DNA of 64,000 nucleotides from Rhizobium leguminosarum. GTDB taxonomy: Bacteria > Pseudomonadota > Alphaproteobacteria > Rhizobiales > Rhizobiaceae. Location of the stretch: NCBI RefSeq assembly GCF_004123835.1, contig NZ_MZMU01000002.1, positions 1 to 64,000 of the forward strand, given 5' to 3'. Shown piece by piece: positions 52,261-60,399 of the stretch (positions are counted from its first letter, which is position 1; each line of letters begins with the position of its first letter). Below the pieces are notes generated by a model, which was not told where the DNA came from, searched no databases, and saw only the letters and a program-made list of their open reading frames with translations. A program made the position numbers and the translations under genes.

Positions 52261-54212
52261 TGAAGGCATTGTTCCTCGTTCCTCCTTTGACCGACCCAAC
52301 CCGGCTGCCTGAGCCGCTCCTGCGGGCCGCCGCAATGGTGCTCGCAACAGGTGGCGATATTTTCGATGCGAACCGCGCCGCCTACAGAACGTTCATAACG
52401 AATAATCACCTCATGGCGCGCCAACGCATTCTCAAGTCACGCTTGCCAGGGGACGGTCATGGTTTGATTTCCACCGCAGAGGAATTCTACGACTACTATC
52501 GTTTGCTCAAGTCGAGGCTCCACACCGACGATGGCGCGTGGAACGACCCAGATGCCATATTGCAAGATCTTGCCGACCCACGCCTCAATTTCGCAAAGCG
52601 CGACGCCTTGCGTCAGGACGTGGAACGCGCGCTTGATGCTGCAATCGCTCCATACCGGGCGAATATTCGGCTCAATGATTTGACGGCTATTCACACGACT
52701 GAGTCTAGCGCCGAGTTGGCTGCTGCAGCGCAGCTTGGCGAGGAGAACCCATTCTGCGGATTTTGGAACGCCTGCCTTTCGGACGAACCGCGCATGCGCA
52801 TGCCGCTATGGTTGGTCTGGCTGGACCGAGATCAGCAACTGATCCCGCTTGCGACGCTTCTCGCAATAGTGGCCGGGCGTTCCGCACCGCAGATTAGACT
52901 CGTCGGACCGTTTACCGAAAATCTCTCTCTTTGCGCAACAACGTGGTTGACCGCCTGCGTCGCGGGCGCACACCGTACCATGGATGAGGCGTTCGACGCG
53001 GTAGGCATCGACGGTCCTCCCACGGATGCAGGTGCGATCGCTGACGCCCTTCGTATCCTTGCGCCGGGACGCGCCTCAGAGCAAGTGACCTTGGAGCTTG
53101 ACCCAAATGAGTGCGGTAGGCTCGAAACGCTGACACATGCTTGTTCATCGAGCTTGCGGCTACACGTAGACAAGCCACTATCGATCGAGGCGCTTCAATC
53201 GCTTGCGGCACGCATTCCTGTACCCCGAAAATGGTCAGCCTCCTTACGTTTCGGAGAAGTTCCCAACGCCGAAACACTCGTCGCCCTCTCTTCCAGGGGC
53301 ATGCATTCGTTGCATTTCGAGGTGAAGGGCTTCGCGGGCTATGTCGACGAAGAAGCGGCGCGTGTCGGGATCGAGCGTGCTTTCGCCCACACTCGCGAGG
53401 CTGGGATGACTGTCCTTGCCTCGCTTGTCTACGGCTTTCCCCACGACAGTCCAGAAGCTTTTGAGCGCTTCCTGTCGTTCCTCTCAGGTCGTCTTGATGC
53501 GGTTGATCGCCTTGTGAGATTCAGACTTTTCCAGGTCCACAGTGGTTCACCGCAGGAACGCCTGCCAGGGGAGCATGGCATCGTTGAAGTTGTCGCACCT
53601 GATCCCAACCATGATCTCGCGAGAACGCGCGGTTACATCACTCGGTCCGGATTTGATAGCCGGCTGTTTGGCGCACAGGCCGCGCGAGCAATTGCTGCGC
53701 TCGCTGCGCCGAGCCCGCACTTTCCGGCAACGCCTCTGGCTATGGATTCGAGCGATTTCGGGGACGCCGGGCTAGAACACCCTATTCCTTCCCGAACCCG
53801 GTCTATGCTTCCTGTACCGGGCCGGGCCGATGTGGTGCGTCTCGATCCGGACGTCGTACTCGTGTCCGCGAATTATGCCTTTCGCGCACTCGACGCCCAG
53901 TTCCGTGGCTGGCTTCCCCGTCCTGGACTCCCGCTGCCGCTTCCACTCGCTGAACTGCAGTCTCTGTCTCTCTTGCGCAACCGTCGCACCGGCGCCGTCA
54001 CCGGCATCGGAGAGAGCGGACGTCGCCTCCTTGAGGCTTTGCGCGAGCAATGCACGGTGGATGAACTTGCGCGCGAAACCGCAACCGATCCAGCTGTTCT
54101 ATGCGTTGCGCTTGGGCGACTCTTGGCGGCGGATCTTATTCAGACCATGCCCAGTTCGGCTGCCTCTCCGCAGATCGAAGATGCCCCAACGACGAAGGAT
54201 CTTGCGCAATGA
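52257..54212 (+). CDS. Radical-SAM-like protein lacking the cluster cysteines
   Basis: A 651-residue protein shaped like RiPP-maturation B12-binding radical SAM enzymes. The N-terminus MKALFLVPPLTDPTRLPEPL with LRAAAMVLATGGDIFD recalls the cobalamin-binding half, and the middle has barrel strands (ASLRFGEVPNAETLVALSSR, then IERAFAHTREAGMTVLASLV and YGFPHDSPEAFERFLSFLSG). Where CxxxCxxC should stand there is only NPFCGFWNACLSDE, and no other such motif exists, so a [4Fe-4S] radical mechanism is unlikely. The C-terminal 150 residues contain a PqqD-like winged-helix-type segment (LREQCTVDELARETATDPAV). I infer a pseudoenzyme or peptide-binding role. Starts overlap (ATGA). Confidence 0.6.
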   Translation: MMKALFLVPPLTDPTRLPEPLLRAAAMVLATGGDIFDANRAAYRTFITNNHLMARQRILKSRLPGDGHGLISTAEEFYDYYRLLKSRLHTDDGAWNDPDAILQDLADPRLNFAKRDALRQDVERALDAAIAPYRANIRLNDLTAIHTTESSAELAAAAQLGEENPFCGFWNACLSDEPRMRMPLWLVWLDRDQQLIPLATLLAIVAGRSAPQIRLVGPFTENLSLCATTWLTACVAGAHRTMDEAFDAVGIDGPPTDAGAIADALRILAPGRASEQVTLELDPNECGRLETLTHACSSSLRLHVDKPLSIEALQSLAARIPVPRKWSASLRFGEVPNAETLVALSSRGMHSLHFEVKGFAGYVDEEAARVGIERAFAHTREAGMTVLASLVYGFPHDSPEAFERFLSFLSGRLDAVDRLVRFRLFQVHSGSPQERLPGEHGIVEVVAPDPNHDLARTRGYITRSGFDSRLFGAQAARAIAALAAPSPHFPATPLAMDSSDFGDAGLEHPIPSRTRSMLPVPGRADVVRLDPDVVLVSANYAFRALDAQFRGWLPRPGLPLPLPLAELQSLSLLRNRRTGAVTGIGESGRRLLEALREQCTVDELARETATDPAVLCVALGRLLAADLIQTMPSSAASPQIEDAPTTKDLAQ

Positions 54213-55480
54213 AGAACTACTACTTGCTGCTCGCCAATCGAGACTTCGTTAAGATCTGGATCGCGCAGGTATTCGCAGTCCTCGGCGACGCTTTTTACCG
54301 TGTTATGTTTCTTTGGATGGCCTATGAGCTGTCACGCTCGACAGTCATCGCCGGACTGGTGGTCTTTGCCGGCACCATCCCCTACCTTTTTTTTGGATTG
54401 CCGGGGGGAGTCTATGCGGACCGATGGGATCGCAAGCGCACGATGATCATCGCCGAGATACTGCGGACCGCCGTCGTGCTGATCATACCTTTGTCTTACG
54501 CCTTCGGCGCGTTGCAGATTTGGATCATAGCGGTTGTCGCGTTCGCACTCGCCTCGATCCGCTGCTTCTACCATCCTGCGATGAAGTCGACGGTAACGAG
54601 TATCTTGCGCGATGAAGAGCGGTCGGCCGGCGTGTCGTTGATGGAGGCCACAACGCGCTCGATGCAAGTATTCGGCATGGCCGCAGGCGGCTTCCTTATT
54701 GCCGCAACCCAAGCGGAGACTGTCACGCTTGTCTCAGCTGCACTATTCCTCGCCTCCATCATTGCCGTCGCACTCTTGGAAGTGCCAGCTCGGCGGCGGC
54801 ACAGAGCCGAACGAAGCCTGTTCGGCGAGGTCGCCGGCAGTTTCGCCTATCTCGCGAAGCGTCCACAACTCCTGTGGGCAATCATCCTCTTCTGTGCGGG
54901 CCTGCTTGTCGTCGTTGGGCTGGAAAAGGTGGCTATGCCCGTGGTCGCCGATCATGTCTGGGGGCGTGGTGCTGACGGCTTCGGCCTGATCCTCGCAGTG
55001 TTCAGCCTCGGCAGCATCGCAGGATCGCTCATCCTCGGACGCGGCGAGTTGCGAAGCCTGCCACCGCTGATGGCAGGAGGTTGGGCGCTTTGGGGTGTCG
55101 CTTACGCGCTGATGGCCTCGTCCCCCTACCCGCTTGCACTCGTGTTTGCCGCGTTCGCCGGGCTTGCCGATGCAATGGTCACCGTGCCGATGGTGCTGAT
55201 GATTCAGACGCGGGTCGACGACGAGCACATCGGAAAGATCTTCAGCATCTGGTCGACGGCTTCGTTCATCGGGGAGTCGGGCAGCGCACTCATGGTCGGC
55301 TTCCTCGTGCAGTCGCTCGGGGCGGTCCTAGCCTTCCAGATGGGTGGATTCGGCCTGGTGTTGGTGGCGTTGATCGGTTGGTATTACGTGCGGGACCGGG
55401 CTGGGTCAGGATCTCAGACCGATCTGCGACCCGACGAGGCGGCCGACCCCGTTCCCGTTCACAACACAGGAGAGATCTGA
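54209..55480 (+). CDS. MFS exporter
   Basis: A 423-residue major-facilitator transporter with 12 hydrophobic helices. The first reads YYLLLANRDFVKIWIAQVFA, and GLPGGVYADRWDRKRTMIIA is the conserved loop between helices 2 and 3. The pattern matches the MFS_3/enterobactin-exporter-like group. As the only transporter of the operon it probably exports the product or gives self-protection. ATG 54209 overlaps the preceding stop by four bases; its stop overlaps the oxygenase start by one base. Confidence 0.85.
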   Translation: MKNYYLLLANRDFVKIWIAQVFAVLGDAFYRVMFLWMAYELSRSTVIAGLVVFAGTIPYLFFGLPGGVYADRWDRKRTMIIAEILRTAVVLIIPLSYAFGALQIWIIAVVAFALASIRCFYHPAMKSTVTSILRDEERSAGVSLMEATTRSMQVFGMAAGGFLIAATQAETVTLVSAALFLASIIAVALLEVPARRRHRAERSLFGEVAGSFAYLAKRPQLLWAIILFCAGLLVVVGLEKVAMPVVADHVWGRGADGFGLILAVFSLGSIAGSLILGRGELRSLPPLMAGGWALWGVAYALMASSPYPLALVFAAFAGLADAMVTVPMVLMIQTRVDDEHIGKIFSIWSTASFIGESGSALMVGFLVQSLGAVLAFQMGGFGLVLVALIGWYYVRDRAGSGSQTDLRPDEAADPVPVHNTGEI

Positions 55481-56250
55481 TGGATCAAGATTTTTCAGCT
55501 CATATGCGCCGGTTCGCAGATCTGTGTGCTGGCCGTGTCCCCTACCTCCACGTGAGAGGGTTTCTCGATCAAACGGTCGCCAGCAACCTTGCGGATCAGG
55601 TTTCCACACAAGAGCCGCTCGCAGAATATCGAACGGTTCCCGGCATGGGTAAGATCGGATTCGCACTCGCAGAGGTAACAGACAAAGAAACGCTCACCGA
55701 GTACCTTCGGTGGGGTCAGCGGTTCGACAAGACAATGGACGGCCTGCTTTCGCCCGACCCTTTCCAAAAGATCAACGCGCTGATCGAGCGTTTGTGGCCG
55801 GCCGGCCTGACTCGCGCGAGCCTTCGCGGCCATGCTTTTCCTACTGGTATCGCGCGCCGTCACCAAAGCGGTTGGCACGGCGAGAGCGTCCACATTGACT
55901 GCCCGCCAGCACTGATCATTGATCAGGCGGGCCAGGCCGACGTGCTGCAGTTGGGAGTTGTATGCTACGCGTCGGCTTGCGAGGTTGGCGGCTCGCTTCA
56001 CATCTGGAGCGAGCTTGTGCTCGACGAGAACGCCTACCGGACCCGCTGCAATGCAGCAGGGGTCGAACGCCTCGATGCGTACCACCTCGGAGAACCTTCT
56101 GTTAGGATCGAGCCGCAGCCCGGTGATTTGGTGATCTTTCGCACAGCCCACCCGCACGCGGTCACCACAATCGAAAAGGGGCGCAGAGTGAGCTTCGGCT
56201 TCTTTCTCGGAGCCACAGGGCCCGATCAGCCATTACTTGCCTGGGCATAG
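55480..56250 (+). CDS. 2OG-Fe(II)-type oxygenase-like protein
   Basis: A 256-residue protein with a double-stranded beta-helix signature: HGESVHIDCPPALI gives the His-x-Asp pair, and the later PQPGDLVIFRTAHPHAVTTI with EKGRRVSFGFFLG supplies the distal His and the Arg that binds 2-oxoglutarate. It probably hydroxylates or otherwise oxidises a residue on the scaffold peptide or the released product. The start 55480 is fixed by the TGATG overlap with the exporter gene. Confidence 0.75.
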   Translation: MDQDFSAHMRRFADLCAGRVPYLHVRGFLDQTVASNLADQVSTQEPLAEYRTVPGMGKIGFALAEVTDKETLTEYLRWGQRFDKTMDGLLSPDPFQKINALIERLWPAGLTRASLRGHAFPTGIARRHQSGWHGESVHIDCPPALIIDQAGQADVLQLGVVCYASACEVGGSLHIWSELVLDENAYRTRCNAAGVERLDAYHLGEPSVRIEPQPGDLVIFRTAHPHAVTTIEKGRRVSFGFFLGATGPDQPLLAWA

Positions 56251-56261
56251 GGGGCAGCGTC

Positions 56262-58694
56262 GTGACCGCAACAGTAATCATCGATCCGGACCTTTCCGAT
56301 CAAATGCGTGGCGCGCCGCCTGCCTCTCTTACGGGCGAGCGGCACACCACCATCGGACGCTTTGCATGGCGGCTCTTGCCGGACGTACAACTACGCTCGC
56401 CTGGATTTCCCATCTGCCTTCTGCCGTCACACGACGACAACGCACTGCAACGTGCCTGGCAGGAAGAGTGCGACACAAGCGATGTTGTTGCCAGCATGCG
56501 AGGCGCGATTACCGAGCGCACGAGCCAGTTGGTTACAGCTTTGACGGCATCCGGGCGCACAGTGGAGCGGAACAGGTTAGCGAAGGCGCGAAGGCGCGTT
56601 ATCGCTGGCCATGCTCTCACGCCGGTCGATGGAGCGGTCCTGCACGCGCTTGGTTTAGATATGGAGGAGGAGGCTTGGAACGACGCGGTCGGTCGAATGC
56701 GCTCCGCTCAACATGGGCTCGACCATGCGCTGGAGCTAGCATTCGACGGAGGCATTCGTTCGTTATCGGAAGCTGTCAGGCGTAGCCGGCTCGAAGAGGC
56801 TCTGTTTATCTCCAACCCCGCTTTTCACGCGTGTCTTTTTCGTCCCAATGGCCCCCTTTCACGGTTTGGGCGTCGTGATATCCGTGAGCTGTTGACACTC
56901 TCGCGCTATCTTCGCCGGTTTTGCACACGAAATGAGACCGTTTCGTTCTTCGGCCCAGTGACAATCGCACGCCTAGATCCTAATGAGCGCCGCGCGCTGT
57001 TGGTCGGGGAACCGGCCGATATGCGGACATCGATAGATTGCAGCACTTGGGTGGCGCAGAGCCTCCAAGAGCGCGCACGCCGGCGCCTTCCTCCGCTTGA
57101 GCGCAGCGCACGACGCGACCCACTTTGGCGCCGCGATGGCGATATTCTCGTTCGGCAGTTGGACAACAAGCGACTTGCACCGGGGCCCGACGGAATTGCC
57201 CTTTGGCAATCGCTGGGCGATCTCCAATGCTTGATGGACTGCGGCGGTGCATTAGGTTTCGGCGAGGCGACGCTTCGCGCCGCGCTTGGGGCAATCGCGC
57301 CCGCATTGCGGTGGGGGCCAGAGCTGCCGTCGACCGAATTGTTCGTTCTCCAACGCCTCGCTAAAGAAATTGATGATGAACCTACGCGGACGCTCGCCGC
57401 GCTGGGTCGCCGTCTGGAAGTCGAGTCTTGGCCAACCATCGGCCAAACTTACCGGGAAGCCGAGCAGTTGATCGAAGCGCTCGGTATCACCGTCACCCGG
57501 CGTGACGGTAGCCATTATGCTGACCGCACATTGTTCAACGCTGAGTGCGCTGGTCCTTATATGAACCGCGTCACAATCGGAGCGGGACCGCTCGCTCGAC
57601 TACAGGAGGGACTCTCAGGCATCCTGCCTTTGTGCCTACTCGACGGTCTTTTGCGGCGGGCGGACGCTCGCGCTGCGCTGCGCGCACGCCTTGACGGGCG
57701 AAGCCGTCCACTCCTGGAGATGCTTGTCGATGACCAGGACAACGTTTCGCCTCGATCCGAAGCATTGTCGAGCGCCATGTCAGATCTCGTTGCCGCAGCG
57801 CCATGTGTCAATGGCGTTGTGCGCCTCGATCCGGCTGACTTGCAGCCGATCTTAGCACATTTCCACGCAATGCTCTCTGCCGAGGATGGCTCGCCGGAAA
57901 TCTGCCTCCCTGGTATAGATGTCCTAGCAGCTGGCACCGACCTTGAGAGCGCGCAGTGGGTACTTGGCGAGATCCATGATGACTCATCTTCAATCTTCGG
58001 CGGCTCTCTGACGCGGGTCCTCGATAACCCACAGACGCTTTACGGGACATTTTGCGCCGAGCTTGAGCGCGAATTCGACGTCTCTAATATGGCAACGGTC
58101 CTTTCCCGACGGCGTCACAAGGCTGTCACGCCAGAGATGCCAGGGCTGTCGATCGAATTTACCGGACGCTCGGAAAAGCCGTCTGAACTCCGAGCGCCGA
58201 TTTCCGAAGTGACGATTGACGCTGGGGGCACCGCCCTGACTTACGAAGGGCGCAATTATCATCTTTGGCCAGGCGATCTTTCTGGCGTGGTGCACGTTGC
58301 CCTTGCCTTGCCAACCGTTAAGGGCGTCCGTATCGATTTGGGCGACGCAACTCCACGTATTGTCATAGGAGACATGGTCTTCCAGCGCGCAAGGTGGCGG
58401 GTAGAGGGCGTAAGCCGCGTTCCGCTAGACCAAGCTTGGCGCTGGGCGCGTAGCCTGCGCGAGGATCGTGGTTTACCGCGCAGGGTGTTCGTCCGTCACC
58501 ATGCTGAGCCCAAGCCCATCTTTGTCGATCTCGATGACCCCGTACATATCGCCGATCTTACTCGGATCGGACCGGGACTGCTAAGTATAACCGAAGCTTT
58601 ACCGGATGTTGGTGAGCTCTGGTGGGCACCAAACGAGCAACCTCAATCGAGCGAACTGCGTATTGGCTGTCTGATGTGTTTTTCGACAGAATGA
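56262..58694 (+). CDS. LanB-like tRNA-dependent enzyme 5 (glutamylation-type domain only)
   Basis: An 810-residue LanB-family protein without an elimination domain; last gene of the operon. Motifs: VQLRSPGFPICLLPSH near residue 45, CTRNETVSFFGPVTIA with Arg223 in place of Lys, HYADRTLFNAECAGP near 420, VLGEIHDDSS near 565, DLGDATPRIVIGDMVFQRAR near 690, and the end LPRRVFVRHHAEPKPIFVDL with EALPDVGELWW (EMLP in relatives) and SELRIGCL. The KNET-to-RNET and EMLP-to-EALP changes set it apart from its relatives. The start is GTG 56262, 11 bp after the oxygenase stop. Confidence 0.82.
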   Translation: MTATVIIDPDLSDQMRGAPPASLTGERHTTIGRFAWRLLPDVQLRSPGFPICLLPSHDDNALQRAWQEECDTSDVVASMRGAITERTSQLVTALTASGRTVERNRLAKARRRVIAGHALTPVDGAVLHALGLDMEEEAWNDAVGRMRSAQHGLDHALELAFDGGIRSLSEAVRRSRLEEALFISNPAFHACLFRPNGPLSRFGRRDIRELLTLSRYLRRFCTRNETVSFFGPVTIARLDPNERRALLVGEPADMRTSIDCSTWVAQSLQERARRRLPPLERSARRDPLWRRDGDILVRQLDNKRLAPGPDGIALWQSLGDLQCLMDCGGALGFGEATLRAALGAIAPALRWGPELPSTELFVLQRLAKEIDDEPTRTLAALGRRLEVESWPTIGQTYREAEQLIEALGITVTRRDGSHYADRTLFNAECAGPYMNRVTIGAGPLARLQEGLSGILPLCLLDGLLRRADARAALRARLDGRSRPLLEMLVDDQDNVSPRSEALSSAMSDLVAAAPCVNGVVRLDPADLQPILAHFHAMLSAEDGSPEICLPGIDVLAAGTDLESAQWVLGEIHDDSSSIFGGSLTRVLDNPQTLYGTFCAELEREFDVSNMATVLSRRRHKAVTPEMPGLSIEFTGRSEKPSELRAPISEVTIDAGGTALTYEGRNYHLWPGDLSGVVHVALALPTVKGVRIDLGDATPRIVIGDMVFQRARWRVEGVSRVPLDQAWRWARSLREDRGLPRRVFVRHHAEPKPIFVDLDDPVHIADLTRIGPGLLSITEALPDVGELWWAPNEQPQSSELRIGCLMCFSTE

Positions 58695-58834
58695 CGACTA
58701 GCGAATTGGCCAATCATATTGCGGCGATTGATCGATGGTAGTTCCTTCGCCCTACGGTTCGTCCCGTCTGCTATTAAGCGTCGCAGCGAGCCTTTATATA
58801 CATTAGTTTTTCCCTTATTCATGCCCAAAATATA

Positions 58835-58888
58835 TATGCACCACGCATAGACATCAAGCCATCTTCATGTTTATATGCGTCGCACATA
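58835..58888. promoter_or_regulatory. Twin MarR-type operators before DUF417 gene 1
   Basis: TATGCACCACGCATA (58835-58849) and TATGCGTCGCACATA (58874-58888) fit a TATGC-N5-GCATA consensus. The same pair (with the block AAAATATATATGC, then CCACGCATAGACATCAAG) occurs upstream of the second DUF417 gene at 62.1 kb, where it lies between that gene and a divergent marR. They are probably sites for that MarR protein. Bases 58695-58834 hold no supported gene. Confidence 0.65.
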
Positions 58889-58928
58889 CAAATCCTCGTA
58901 GGGTTTATCCATGAAAGGATCGTTTCAA

Positions 58929-59447
58929 ATGTCTACCGTTCACACCCCTCCCGCTGCCGCAGCTTATCTGAATGCTCGGCCAGCAGATCGCCTTACACTC
59001 ACTGCTGGCCGCGTCATTTCCCTAACCGGCGTTGTCTTGCCTCTTCTCCTCATCGGCATTCTGAAGTTTACCCAAGTGGAAATCGACGGGCTCAAGCCAC
59101 TGATCAACGGCACACCCTGGCTGGCATGGCTTTACTCGGTCTTTGGATTCGCCGGTACCAGCTATCTGCTCGGTGTCGTCGAACTCTTCACAGCAGCTCT
59201 GTTCATCACGTCCTTCTGGTCGGTTCGCGCCGGGATTGCTGCCGGGGCCCTCGGGGCGCTGACGTTTGCAACGACTGCTTCGACGTTGTTCGCCTTGCCG
59301 ATCTGGGAAGCTGCCTCGGGTGGCGCCCCGTACCTTAACTTCGTCGGATCATTCTTGATCAAGGACGTTGCCCTTCTTGGGATCAGTCTTGCTGTGCTGG
59401 GCGAAAGCATGATCAAGAACCGCACCGCGATGAGCTTGCATGCGTAA
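58929..59447 (+). CDS. DUF417 membrane protein (RclC/YkgB-like) 1
   Basis: A 172-residue inner-membrane protein with four hydrophobic helices: VISLTGVVLPLLLIGILKFT near residue 30, then YLLGVVELFTAALFITSFWS, AALGALTFATTAS-like and a final KDVALLGISLAVLGES. DUF417 includes RclC of the Escherichia coli reactive-chlorine operon. It is about 60 percent similar by eye to the second copy at 62.2 kb. Start 58929 has AAAGGA ten bases upstream; the preceding in-frame ATG (58911) lacks one. Control by MarR through the twin operators is likely. Confidence 0.8.
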   Translation: MSTVHTPPAAAAYLNARPADRLTLTAGRVISLTGVVLPLLLIGILKFTQVEIDGLKPLINGTPWLAWLYSVFGFAGTSYLLGVVELFTAALFITSFWSVRAGIAAGALGALTFATTASTLFALPIWEAASGGAPYLNFVGSFLIKDVALLGISLAVLGESMIKNRTAMSLHA

Positions 59448-59668
59448 ATCGCAAAAGCCGATGCGTGAACCGGATTAGATGTCGCGAACGACGGAGGGCT
59501 AAATTCCGCTGTATATTGACAACGAAGAGTGGTGTGTTCTGCTGAAGTCGTGCGTTGCCGATCCTCACCGGCATCGGCCACTTAAACAAAGTCCGAGCAC
59601 CCTGATTTCGTGTTGCGTACCCAATGGTCGCTGACAGCGGTCGAGGCAAACCCTATCGAGGACGAAGC
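59448..59668. other. No supported gene
   Basis: Intergenic stretch between DUF417 gene 1 and the PaiB-like gene; I see no operator repeat like those at the DUF417 promoters and no RNA gene. Confidence 0.3.
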
Positions 59669-60367
59669 ATGCATTACGCTGAATATAAACACACCGATCC
59701 GGCTCTCGTCCATGCTCTGGTGGATACTTTTCCGTTCGCGGCCATTTCGGTCAACGGATCCAAAGGACCGCGCATTGCCCATGCCCCCCTTACTTTTCGA
59801 AACGGTAAAACTCCGGTCGGCGCGCTTGAATTTCATCTGGCGAGAGCCAACCCCATCGCTGGCGACATGAACATCGGTGTCCCTGCCACTATTTTGGTCC
59901 AAGGTCCTGGTGCCGCGATCTCGCCGAGCTGGTTTACCTCCAGCTTTCCGCAACCTGACTCCGATCGAAGCAGGACCGCACCGACTTACAACTACGTCAG
60001 CCTGATCATGAACGGCCGACTGGAGTTTATGGATGACGTAGCGCTGCAGGCGCAAATCAAAGATCTGGTCTTGGCCAGTGAACCAGAAAACGGCTGGCGC
60101 ACTGAGGAGTTGGCACCCGACCTCTGGCAGGGCTGGCGCAAGCTCATACAGGGGTATCGGCTGGAGATCGAGAGCTTTGATCTCACAGCCAAGCTCAGTC
60201 ACGGTGACGTACCGGAAGACCGGTCGGGCGTCGTCGCAGGCTTGCTGGAACGCGGTATTCTCGCCGACGTGAGCATGGCGCATCTCGTAGGAGGGTATGA
60301 CGGCAATTCAGGGCCACTGCCATCCCTTTTCCGGGCGTTGAAACATGGCGTTGGCACTTCGAATTAA
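59669..60367 (+). CDS. PaiB-like FMN-binding protein
   Basis: A 232-residue protein of the PaiB family (FMN-binding split-barrel). The N-terminus HYAEYKHTDPALVHALVDTF with FAAISVNG, the segment IAHAPLTFRN and HLARANPIAGDM, the PHAYISPxWY-type motif here as AAISPSWFTS, and PTYNYVSLIMNGRLEF are family landmarks. In Bacillus PaiB is linked to protease and sporulation control, but many homologues bind heme or flavin and lack regulatory evidence. Homology begins at ATG 59669, so the longer frame is not used. Confidence 0.8.
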   Translation: MHYAEYKHTDPALVHALVDTFPFAAISVNGSKGPRIAHAPLTFRNGKTPVGALEFHLARANPIAGDMNIGVPATILVQGPGAAISPSWFTSSFPQPDSDRSRTAPTYNYVSLIMNGRLEFMDDVALQAQIKDLVLASEPENGWRTEELAPDLWQGWRKLIQGYRLEIESFDLTAKLSHGDVPEDRSGVVAGLLERGILADVSMAHLVGGYDGNSGPLPSLFRALKHGVGTSN

Positions 60368-60399
60368 AGCGGCTGTTGCAGCTTGAGACCCGACTTGCG

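Noticed and set aside
52257..54212. A functional radical SAM methyltransferase or epimerase
   Set aside because: No CxxxCxxC motif exists in the protein, so a standard cluster cannot be bound.
37928..58694. A classical class I lanthipeptide cluster
   Set aside because: There is no elimination domain, no LanC cyclase, no LanT-type transporter and no Ser/Thr/Cys in the second half of the precursor.
58643..58828. A remnant of a second marR gene upstream of DUF417 gene 1
   Set aside because: The minus frame begins near the duplicated operator, like the real marR, but the translated residues show no helix-turn-helix; the resemblance is too weak to annotate.
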